DNA of 64,000 nt, from assembly GCA_963798805.1 (NCBI GenBank), contig CAWCVC010000015.1:186001-250000 (forward strand), in the 5' to 3' direction. Both the position numbers and the translations under genes were made by a program. Shown here piece by piece: positions 9,359 to 16,068 of the stretch; the stretch's first letter is position 1, and each line of letters begins with the position of its first letter. The DNA is from CAVZCK01 sp963798805 (GTDB taxonomy: Bacteria; Pseudomonadota; Alphaproteobacteria; Rhizobiales; Rhodomicrobiaceae). A model generated the notes under the pieces. That model did no database searches and had not been told where the DNA came from. It saw only the letters and a list, made by a program, of their open reading frames with translations.

Positions 9359-9372
9359 CTAAATATATGTTT

Positions 9373-9451
9373 CTAGTGGAGCTTTTGAATTTGATATTTG
9401 AGAATGAGCTTAGCCGCAACCGGGACTCAAATGTCAAATTCGCTCCACTAG
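9373..9451. repeat. long imperfect inverted repeat B
   Basis: CTAGTGGAGC at 9373-9382 pairs with GCTCCACTAG at 9442-9451. The inner parts GAATTTGATATTTGAG and CTCAAATGTCAAATTC also pair, with one mismatch and a 4-base insertion on the left. It has the same CTAGTGG...CCACTAG termini and nearly the same size (79 bases) as repeat A, but different inner sequence. Possible roles are mRNA processing or stability in the pao operon, or a small non-autonomous mobile repeat. Confidence 0.85.
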
Positions 9452-9461
9452 CGCGCGCGGC

Positions 9462-10478
9462 TTATACGATTTTCTTGTGAGACTGCGACTGTGGCGTCCC
9501 GTTCGCCGCCTGCGTCAAAGTGCGTCTAATAGCGCGGCGTGCGAGGTCGATTTTGAAGCTGTTATGGGCGAAACCTTTGGCGTCGCGCAGGAGCACGTCA
9601 GCAGCGCCTTCGAACGTGGCCTGATCGGCGGCTTGGCCGCGCAAGGCGGCTTCCGCCGCGGGATCGCGCCATGGCTTGTGTGCGACGCCGCCGAGCGCCA
9701 GACGCGCCTCCTTGATGGTTTTGCCGTCAAGTTCGAGGCACGCCGCCACCGAGACAAGCGCAAAGGCGTAGGACAGCCGGTCGCGGATCTTGAGATAACT
9801 GTAGTGCGAAGCGAAACCGCGCGCCGGAAGCTCGATTGCGGTGATGATCTCGTCGGCGGCCAGATTGGTATCGCGTTCCGGCGTATTCTCGGGAAGCCGA
9901 TGGAAGTCGGCGAAGGCGATCCTGCGCTCCCCCGCCGGTCCCATGATCTCGACGCTGGCCTCGAGCGCGGCGAGAGCCACGCACATATCGGATGGATGGA
10001 CAGCGATGCAGGCGTCGCTCGTGCCGAGAATGGCATGACCGCGGTTGAGACCATCGATAGCAGAACAGCCGCTGCCGGGCTGACGCTTATTGCACGGCGT
10101 CGCCGTGTCGTAGAAATAGGCGCATCGGGTCCGCTGCAGGAGATTGCCGCCGGTCGAGGCCATGTTACGCAATTGTTGCGAGGCGCCCGCCAGGATCGCG
10201 CTTGCGATCACCGGGTAACGCTCTTCGATCAGCGGGTGGTAGGCAAGGTCGCTGTTCGGCACGAGAGCACCGATACGCAGCCCTCCCGATGCCGTTTCCG
10301 TGATGGTCTTGAGCGGTAGCCGCGTAATATCGATCAGCTGCGACGGGCGCTCGACCTCATCCTTTATCAGGTCGACGAGATTGGTGCCGCCGGCGATAAA
10401 TTTGGCCGTCGGATTGGCCGCGATCAGACGCACCGCCTCTGCAACGTCGTTTGCGCGCACATAGTCAAAATCGATCAT
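9462..10478 (-). CDS. paoB: xanthine dehydrogenase family, FAD-binding subunit with 4Fe-4S site (PaoB/YagS-like)
   Basis: A 338-residue FAD subunit (CO dehydrogenase flavoprotein type). The FAD site is KFIAGGTNLVDLIKDEVERP, followed by LIDITRLPL and MASTGGNLLQRTRCAYFYDT. The insertion TPCNKRQPGSGCSAIDG plus the Cys in LGTSDACIAVHPSDM supplies four cysteines, the additional 4Fe-4S cluster that distinguishes PaoB-type subunits from ordinary CoxM/XdhB subunits. ATG at 10478 overlaps the 2Fe-2S gene end by four bases. Electrons would pass from the Mo centre through the 2Fe-2S clusters to FAD. The 3' end is followed by the two inverted repeats. Confidence 0.88.
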   Translation of the reverse strand: MIDFDYVRANDVAEAVRLIAANPTAKFIAGGTNLVDLIKDEVERPSQLIDITRLPLKTITETASGGLRIGALVPNSDLAYHPLIEERYPVIASAILAGASQQLRNMASTGGNLLQRTRCAYFYDTATPCNKRQPGSGCSAIDGLNRGHAILGTSDACIAVHPSDMCVALAALEASVEIMGPAGERRIAFADFHRLPENTPERDTNLAADEIITAIELPARGFASHYSYLKIRDRLSYAFALVSVAACLELDGKTIKEARLALGGVAHKPWRDPAAEAALRGQAADQATFEGAADVLLRDAKGFAHNSFKIDLARRAIRRTLTQAANGTPQSQSHKKIV

Positions 10479-10999
10479 GATTGGGCACTCATCACGCTCA
10501 TGGCCTGCTGAATCGCAGCGACGATGTTGGGGTAGGCGGCGCAGCGGCAGATGTTGCCGCTCATCAGTTCGCGAATCTCGTCGGCCGTTTCCGCTTTGCC
10601 CTCGGCGATCAGGCCCGCAGCCGAACAGATTTGACCGGGCGTGCAATAGCCGCACTGAAAGGCGTCATGATCAATGAAGGCCTGCTGCACCGGATGCAGT
10701 GTGCCGTCCGCCGCCGCAAGCCCTTCGACGGTCGTGACTTGCGCACCGTCCTTCATGACGGCGAGCGTAAGGCAGGAAACGACCCGGCGGCCATCGATCA
10801 AGACCGTACAGGCGCCACACTGGCCGTGATCGCAGCCTTTTTTCGTACCGGTCAGATCGAGATGGTCGCGCAGAGCATCGAGCAAGGTCGTCCACGGCGC
10901 GACCTGGAGCTGCGTATCGACACCGTTGACGACCAGCGCGACCGGGATCTTGCGTGGTGCGGAAATGGCGGGACTTCCAGCGGTACTTGTTGGTGTCAT
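10475..10999 (-). CDS. paoA: 2Fe-2S subunit of aldehyde oxidoreductase (PaoA/YagT-like)
   Basis: A 174-residue iron-sulfur subunit. The plant-type ferredoxin cluster motif is KKGCDHGQCGACTVLIDGR with a further Cys in VVSCLTLA. The second helical-domain cluster is FQCGYCTPGQICSAAG and GNICRCAAYPNIVAAI. These eight cysteines bind the two 2Fe-2S clusters of molybdenum hydroxylases. There is a short N-terminal extension (about 18 residues, Ser/Pro/Ala-rich) but no clear twin-arginine signal, unlike E. coli PaoA, so the complex may be cytoplasmic. It is the first gene of the minus-strand operon paoA-paoB-paoC. No molybdenum-insertion chaperone (XdhC/PaoD type) is present within the window. Confidence 0.88.
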   Translation of the reverse strand: MTPTSTAGSPAISAPRKIPVALVVNGVDTQLQVAPWTTLLDALRDHLDLTGTKKGCDHGQCGACTVLIDGRRVVSCLTLAVMKDGAQVTTVEGLAAADGTLHPVQQAFIDHDAFQCGYCTPGQICSAAGLIAEGKAETADEIRELMSGNICRCAAYPNIVAAIQQAMSVMSAQS

Positions 11000-11440
11000 G
11001 AGGACTCTCCGCTCATGTGACGGAAAAAGGCTGGCATTCGCCGCAAATCATATTGCACAGCAACACCGATAAAACGTTCCGGTTTCAGCCGATAGCCGTT
11101 TCGCGCCAGCCTGTCCAATTCGCGCAAAAAATCTGTTTTTCTTCTGATCAGCTCCAAGGTTTAGTTTGGAGAATGGGATGAACCGGATCAGCGAGCACCA
11201 TGTGCACCCTGCGAGTTGGGCAGCGTCGCCGCATTTTCAAATTCAGCACCGCGTGTTCGCGGGAGCTCTCCATAAAGCCAGCCGCTTTCCCCCCAATGAG
11301 CCGACTGCCATGGCGGCGGACTCGCGCCAATTCCTGTTGTCGGGACGATACTGCTTAAGCGTCTTTAGAGCGCTCGTAGCCGCCGCTCGCGTGAAATTGT
11401 CTCTGCCCATCTCACCTGCCGTTGCAGGCGCATCAGGCTA
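11000..11440. other. intergenic stretch with pao operon upstream region
   Basis: About 440 bases. The part near 11000-11160 must contain the promoter of the leftward pao operon. A small palindrome, CTCCAA at 11152-11157 and TTGGAG at 11166-11171, is the only ordered feature I could find. Open frames on both strands here lack any recognisable family sequence. Confidence 0.4.
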
Positions 11441-11866
11441 TCACGTCTCTGCCCGCTTTGACCGCTCACGCTTCAGTTTCGACCGCGCGCTCTTGGCCTT
11501 GAGCCGCCGCTGTTTGCTTGCGAGCGTTGGTCGGGTGGCGCGGCGTGATTTTGGCGGAACGGCGGCGCGTCGGATCAGCTCTGCGAGCCGCTCCCGCACG
11601 TCTTGGCGATTGCGATCCTGGGTTCTGTGACGACGGGCCATGAGCACGATCACACCCTCGCGCGTCAACCGCCGGCCAGCGAGTGCCATGAGGCGGCCGC
11701 GGACATCATCTGGTAGGGATGGCGAGTGCGCCGCGTCGAAGCGCAGCTGAACCGCGGTCGCAACCTTATTGACGTTCTGACCGCCTGGCCCGGATGCCTG
11801 AATGAAGCGCTCGTCCAGCTCGTCCTCGCCGATGACGATTTGCGCGGTGACCTGAAGTGCAGCCAT
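11441..11866 (-). CDS. arfB: alternative ribosome-rescue factor ArfB (peptidyl-tRNA hydrolase)
   Basis: A 141-residue protein. The release-factor GGQ motif lies at residues 28-30 within FIQASGPGGQNVNKVATAVQ. The C-terminal tail is strongly basic (ASKQRRLKAKSARSKLKRER), and in ArfB/YaeJ this tail inserts into the empty mRNA channel of stalled ribosomes. The protein hydrolyses peptidyl-tRNA on non-stop complexes and is a common rescue system in alphaproteobacteria. Length and domain order are as in the family, with no codon-recognition domain. It stands alone between unrelated genes. The start at 11866 gives MAALQVTAQIVIGEDEL, which fits the usual N-terminus. Confidence 0.93.
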   Translation of the reverse strand: MAALQVTAQIVIGEDELDERFIQASGPGGQNVNKVATAVQLRFDAAHSPSLPDDVRGRLMALAGRRLTREGVIVLMARRHRTQDRNRQDVRERLAELIRRAAVPPKSRRATRPTLASKQRRLKAKSARSKLKRERSKRAET

Positions 11867-12014
11867 ATCGAAGAGCTCCGTCGCTCATGCGAACAACATT
11901 GCGATGGTGGAAGGCAACGGATCCGGCAGCCCGCACGGAGGCATATCCGCTCACTCCAAAGCATGGGTATTCGGAGAATACGCCCAGTCGATGCAAGTGG
12001 CCGCCGCCCCGGCG

Positions 12015-13187
12015 TCAGCCATGGTTCCGATGCTCGAGGAAGAAGCGGAGCATTTCCCGCGTGGCGTCGGGGCCTTGCGGGTCCGTATAGGAGCCCGATG
12101 GGCTGCCTCCCGCCCAGGCGTGCCCGGCGCCATGGATCGTCCAGTGCTCGCAGAGAGCCCGGCCGGCGGGATCGGTGTGGACCGTGCGGCTGTAGCGATG
12201 GCCGCCTGGCGCTTGGCCGTGCTGTACCGTTGATCGCAAGTCCGTTGCGGAGGCGATCGCCTGCGCGAGGACAGCGTCGCCATTGCGTGGATGCACAATA
12301 GGATCCTCGTCGCCGTGGAAAACGATTGTCGGAATGAAACGCGTGGCGCAGCCGCTGCCTTCGCCCCCCTGCCGCATGGCGGCGAAGGCGGATGGAAGAT
12401 CGTGTGCGGCCCCGGACGGCAAACCGGAATGCACCCCAATCGCGGCATACAGATCGGGATAGGCCGCTCCTATGACGGCGGCCGCCGCGCCGCCCGCCGA
12501 GAGCCCCGCGATATATACGCCGCTCGGATCGACCGGGTGGCCGCGCATGATCTGCCGGGTAATGCCCGCGATCAGCCCGGGCTCGCCCTGGTCACGCTGT
12601 TGATGGTCGGGCTTGAACCAATTCCAGCACTTCTTCGCGTTGGCGAAGGCAGCCTGTGCCGGATAAGCGACGAGGCAACCGTTCTCCTCCGCGAGCGCGT
12701 TCATGCGGGTCCCGGCGGCGAAGTCGTCGGGGGACTGGGTGCATCCATGCAGCATCACGATCAAGGGAAGCCGCTCGCCGTGGTTTCCCGGACTATAGAG
12801 CTTGTAGGCCCGCGTTCCGGCCTCGTTGGTGTAGGATGCCGTGATGAACGAGGCGCCGTCGGGAAGCGGATCAGGGGTGGGGCGCGAGGCGAAACCCTCG
12901 GCATTTTCGAGACCCGCCGCCCTGGCGTTTACGGCGAGCCGGCGCAGGGTTTCGCCCAAGCCGGCCCGGGGCCTGGCGTAAACCGTGCCGAACGTCGCGT
13001 TGGTCCGTCGAGCGGCATCGAGTGCGACATATTCGGCATCGATGACGGCGGACGAGGTGGTGGGCGCTGGTCCTGAGACGCCTCGGCCTCGAAGGAGGCG
13101 TTGGATGAGAGCAGTTGCTTCGGCGAGTTTGCCGGCATGGGTGAGACGGGTCGCTTCGGTCATCTCGGAGGGTACTCTGTAGGTCAT
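12015..13187 (-). CDS. PHB depolymerase family esterase
   Basis: A 390-residue alpha/beta-hydrolase of the LpqC/PHB-depolymerase type. It contains LPLIVMLHGCTQSPDDFAAG (oxyanion region, residues 140-159), the lipase-box serine in GVYIAGLSAGGAAA (Ser230), and a C-terminal TIHGAGHAWAGGSPSGSYTD with the catalytic His. The N-terminal 110 residues are helical (MTEATRLTHAGKLAEATALI) and occur in many alphaproteobacterial members. No clear signal peptide is present, so it may act on intracellular polyhydroxyalkanoate oligomers or other esters rather than extracellular polymer. The adjacent small ribbon-helix-helix gene reads in the same direction 100 bases upstream and may control it. The substrate is inferred from family only. 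Confidence 0.85.
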   Translation of the reverse strand: MTYRVPSEMTEATRLTHAGKLAEATALIQRLLRGRGVSGPAPTTSSAVIDAEYVALDAARRTNATFGTVYARPRAGLGETLRRLAVNARAAGLENAEGFASRPTPDPLPDGASFITASYTNEAGTRAYKLYSPGNHGERLPLIVMLHGCTQSPDDFAAGTRMNALAEENGCLVAYPAQAAFANAKKCWNWFKPDHQQRDQGEPGLIAGITRQIMRGHPVDPSGVYIAGLSAGGAAAAVIGAAYPDLYAAIGVHSGLPSGAAHDLPSAFAAMRQGGEGSGCATRFIPTIVFHGDEDPIVHPRNGDAVLAQAIASATDLRSTVQHGQAPGGHRYSRTVHTDPAGRALCEHWTIHGAGHAWAGGSPSGSYTDPQGPDATREMLRFFLEHRNHG

Positions 13188-13287
13188 GGCGATGCTCTTC
13201 TGTGTTCGGGGGAAAGGACATCATCAAGAGGCCCCCATCGATCTCGCGCGTCGGGGACATTGGTGCGGTGCTGTGTCATCGCACCCG

Positions 13288-13707
13288 TCATTGGATGCGA
13301 TCCGCAAGGGCTGCTTTGACGGCGGCGCTGGCGTGCAGCGATCCGAGAACCGCAAGTGAAGCGATGGTAGCGCGCGCCAGCTCGGGGGTGACGTCCTGGG
13401 CGATCGTGGCAAGGCCGAGGATACGAATGTCGAGCATCTGCCCGGCGGCCCGCACCGCTTCGAGATCCGCGCGGCTGAAATGCCGGAGGCCGAGATCGAC
13501 GCTCTTGCGGATTACAGCCTGGCGCACGATTTCGGCGTGCCGGTCGATCTGGTTGCGGATCGCGGTCCGGATGAGGTCGGTACGGTTTGAATAGAATCCC
13601 TCCTGTACCAGCAGATCGATCTGGCCGAGATCGACAAAGCCGAGATTGATCGTGATCTTCTCACTCTCTGCAGTCCGCGATTTTATCTCATGAACACGTT
13701 CAGCCAT
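13288..13707 (-). CDS. CopG/ribbon-helix-helix family regulator
   Basis: A 139-residue protein. The N-terminal segment EKITINLGFVDLGQIDLLVQ followed by EGFYSNRTDLIRTAIRNQID is a ribbon-helix-helix fold: a beta strand that enters the DNA groove, then two helices with the Ser-Asn-Arg-Thr-Asp turn. The remaining ~85 residues are helical (FSRADLEAVRAAGQMLDIRI) and may be a dimer or ligand domain. RHH proteins of this length are often CopG-type transcription regulators, while ParD antitoxins are shorter. No toxin gene is adjacent. It sits upstream of the PHB-type esterase on the same strand, suggesting local control, but this is inference. Confidence 0.7.
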   Translation of the reverse strand: MAERVHEIKSRTAESEKITINLGFVDLGQIDLLVQEGFYSNRTDLIRTAIRNQIDRHAEIVRQAVIRKSVDLGLRHFSRADLEAVRAAGQMLDIRILGLATIAQDVTPELARATIASLAVLGSLHASAAVKAALADRIQ

Positions 13708-13902
13708 CCGTTTGGCATCCTGTTACCATCTACTTGGATGGAAAATGGGAAAGGGGCGGTGGCTTTTCAAGCTAAGCCTGTGCCCGACGCGTTTTGATTT
13801 CAGAGCTTGCAGGCGGGGCATAAGACCGCTTTCGGTTCGATTAGCGCCTTCTCCGAAACTGACTTCACTGAAAGACCTCAAGAAATTTCGACAAGCCGAC
13901 CT

Positions 13903-14190
13903 TGATTCCTGCGCGACAATGGCAAAGCCCTTCCCGGCTTCGCCAGCGCGTGCAGCCTCGATCGTTGCATTGAGCGCCAATAGATTTGTCTGCTGTGCAA
14001 TCGATGTAATCAGCTCGACAACATCGCCTATGTGATCGGCGGCCTGTAGCAAGCCCGTAATGCGCCTATTGGTCTTCTCTGCTTGCTTGACTGCCACATT
14101 GGCGATCTCACTCAATTCCTGCACCCTGCCGGCTGATCTCGGGTAACTGATGCGGCAAGTTGCTCGAAGGCCGACGCCACAGAGTGCACA
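13903..14190 (-). pseudogene. methyl-accepting chemotaxis protein, signalling-tip fragment
   Basis: The minus strand encodes HIGDVVELITSIAQQTNLLA then LNATIEAARAGEAGKGFAIV, the highly conserved hairpin tip of chemoreceptors that contacts CheA/CheW. A further upstream heptad segment (SVHSVASAFEQLAASV) reads in another frame near 14140-14190. After AQES at about 13903 the family resemblance stops. No ligand domain or transmembrane segments remain. This is a fragment of about 90 codons with at least one frameshift, bordered by a different fragment upstream. It cannot act as a receptor. Confidence 0.75.
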
Positions 14191-14209
14191 CTATCCGACG
14201 CCTGCTGCC

Positions 14210-14401
14210 GCGGCGGCCTGCAAACCGCCGAGAGCACGCTGACCACAATGGTGTAACCGGCCGCATGCCGCCTTCTTGCGAGACGATGGCGAACAGCAAG
14301 GGCGGGATGCTGAAGCCGCCCAGCAGCAGCATAAGCTTGCCGAGGTGAAAGGCGATAATGCGTGGCCGCACCGCATAACGGAGGGTTTCGAATCCCGCCA
14401 T
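14210..14401 (-). pseudogene. membrane transporter N-terminal fragment (TrkH-like)
   Basis: The minus strand reads GFETLRYAVRPRIIAFHLGK and LMLLLGGFSIPPLLFAIVSQ, a basic segment followed by a hydrophobic helix like the first helix of TrkH-type potassium uptake proteins. It then continues in two other frames (AAGYTIVVSVLSA, then ALGGLQAAAAAGV). Two frameshifts within about 60 codons show decay. It is joined directly to the chemoreceptor fragment. The TrkH assignment is tentative; any multi-helix transporter with this N-terminal pattern is possible. Confidence 0.35.
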
Positions 14402-14454
14402 CTCTTCGTCTCCGTCGCCGGCCAGGAATCGGCCACGTCATCGCACAGCAGCGC

Positions 14455-14967
14455 GGTTCCGTCGATGCCCCGGTCACCGCGACGGGCGCCGTCGAGCCGG
14501 ACGCGAAGTTTCCTCAGCCGGAATGTTGGCCGCTGCGCCGGCAACCATCGAGAAACAGCCGCACGGCCGCGCGCAGTCGGCGTTGCTCTCTCTGCGGATC
14601 CTCGCGCACGCAATGGCAGGGCTATGCCGAGGCGACTTCGTCAAGATCGGATCGACGCAAGAGGGCCTTCTCACGTCGCCAGAGGCGATCAGGTCGTCGC
14701 CGGCGCGCCGCTGTTTGCCCAAGACGAGACAGCGGACCGTGCGGCCCGCGACCAGGCCGGGCGCCAGCTCCAGCAGGCCAAGGACCAGCTCGGCAATCTG
14801 GAAGCCGGCGGCAAGCCGACCGAAATTACTCCGGCAGAAGCCAATCTGGCCGATGCCCGGGCCACGCTCAATCGAACCAAGGCGGATCTCGATCGCGCCG
14901 AGAATTTGCGCCACACCGGGGTCGTCTCGGTCCAGACTCTCGATCAGAACCGGGCGGACTACCTTTT
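14455..14967 (+). pseudogene. HlyD-family membrane fusion protein remnant
   Basis: An initial SVDAPVTATGAVEP (frame from 14459) looks like the first strand of a periplasmic adaptor. After a disrupted portion, another frame gives RGDQVVAGAPLFAQDETADR, a coiled-coil segment (QAGRQLQQAKDQLGNLEAGG), TPAEANLADARATLNRTKAD and LRHTGVVSVQTLDQNRADYL, which is the biotinyl-lipoyl/helical hairpin of HlyD/YhiI-type proteins. The match ends abruptly at about 14967, where a different gene fragment begins. At least one frameshift separates the parts. In intact operons this protein links an inner-membrane ABC exporter to the outer membrane; neither partner is present. Confidence 0.65.
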
Positions 14968-15120
14968 GGCAAGGCGCTGGAGCAATCGCTCGAGCTGCGC
15001 AACGATGTGGGTCTGCTGTCTGAGGAATACGACCTTCGCGGCCGTCGGCTCTGCGGCGACTTCCCGCAGGCGCTCAACCATCTCGGCGTGGTGACGACCG
15101 CTCTCGGCCCTGTCAGGACC
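14968..15120 (+). pseudogene. glycoside hydrolase family 15 C-terminal fragment
   Basis: Starting GKALEQSLELRNDVGLLSEE then YDLRGRRLCGDFPQALNHLG, this ~50-residue piece matches the C-terminal end of GH15 glucoamylase/trehalase-like enzymes, where RNDVGLLSEEYDP and G-NFPQAFSH are the standard signature. It begins exactly where the HlyD similarity stops, in a different frame, so two unrelated gene ends are fused by deletion. It has no catalytic part. Confidence 0.65.
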
Positions 15121-15411
15121 GGTATCACAGCGGGGCGGCGGATAAGTTCACGCGTGCGTTTCCGCCGCTGGAGCCGAAGCCCAACAAATTGGCCGCGAAA
15201 AGGAACTTTCCTTGCCGACGTGAGTTGCCGCTACCGGGTGATGAATCTTCGTGAGCGGCTATGCCGCCAGCGCCGTGACAAGCGTCCAGCCCGGTCCCGT
15301 TCACCTCCCATCGCACGAAAAGCTGTCCGCATAGCCGCTTCCTGTTTCCAATTGGCGTCCCCCTGGCGCCGTGACAATCACCTGGAGATGGTGAGTTGAG
15401 GAAGAGCGATA
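15121..15411. other. intergenic stretch upstream of actA
   Basis: About 290 bases without a gene. It contains a perfect 10-base inverted pair, AGCGGCTATG near 15254 and CATAGCCGCT near 15331. It should also hold the promoter of the long ACIII-oxidase operon, although I could not single out a convincing -35/-10 pair. A ribosome site GAGGAAG precedes the ATG at 15412. Confidence 0.45.
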
Positions 15412-16068
15412 ATGCCACAGATATTCCGGCCGTATGCGGATACGGTCGCTCGCGTGGTGTTGGTGGCCATTCCGGTCGTCCCGATTGCCGCGATTGCCGT
15501 GGCCTACGCCGCAATGTGGTCCCCCTATATCACCGGCGAGAACGTCACCATCGAGCAGCCGGTCCCTTTCAGTCACGAACATCATGTCGGCAAGCTCGGC
15601 CTCGACTGCCGCTACTGCCATACCTCAGTCGAGAAATCGTCATTCGCCAGCATACCGCCGACGCATACCTGCATGACCTGCCACTCGCAGCTTTTTACGC
15701 AGGCCGCGATGTTAGCGCCGGTGCGGGAGAGCCTGGCCGAGGACAAACCAATCCGATGGCAGAAGGTTCACCGGCTTCCGGACTACGTCTATTTCGATCA
15801 CGCCGTCCATATCGCCAACGGTGTCGGCTGCACAACTTGCCATGGCCGGGTCGACGAGATGCCGCTGATGCGGCAGGTCCAGCCGCTGACGATGTCGTGG
15901 TGTTTGCAGTGCCACCGCGATCCGGTGCCCTATCTGCGGCCGCGTTCGGAGATCTTCAGCACCAGTTGGAGGCCGCCGAAAGACCAGCTGCAGCAGGGAC
16001 GCAAGCTGCTAGCCTCCTATCACATCAACAATAAGCATCTCACCGATTGTTCGGTCTGCCATCGATGA
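15412..16068 (+). CDS. actA: alternative complex III pentaheme cytochrome c subunit ActA
   Basis: A 218-residue protein with one N-terminal membrane anchor (residues 13-35, VARVVLVAIPVVPIAAIAVA) and five CxxCH heme c motifs at Cys66, Cys87, Cys140, Cys164 and Cys213. The arrangement (DCRYCH, CMTCH, CTTCH, CLQCH, CSVCH) and the SHEHHVGKLGLDCRYCHTSV segment are those of ActA. ActA is the periplasmic multiheme subunit of ACIII, which accepts electrons from quinol oxidation and passes them towards cytochrome c or an oxidase. It is the first gene of a twelve-gene overlapping run; its TGA stop overlaps the next ATG (ATGA). GAGGAAG precedes the start. Confidence 0.93.
   Translation: MPQIFRPYADTVARVVLVAIPVVPIAAIAVAYAAMWSPYITGENVTIEQPVPFSHEHHVGKLGLDCRYCHTSVEKSSFASIPPTHTCMTCHSQLFTQAAMLAPVRESLAEDKPIRWQKVHRLPDYVYFDHAVHIANGVGCTTCHGRVDEMPLMRQVQPLTMSWCLQCHRDPVPYLRPRSEIFSTSWRPPKDQLQQGRKLLASYHINNKHLTDCSVCHR

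Noticed and set aside
11166..11630. A 154-codon plus-strand frame upstream of and overlapping arfB
   Set aside because: Its second half is antisense to arfB and the first half shows no family sequence; it starts with a plausible GGAG but has no other support.
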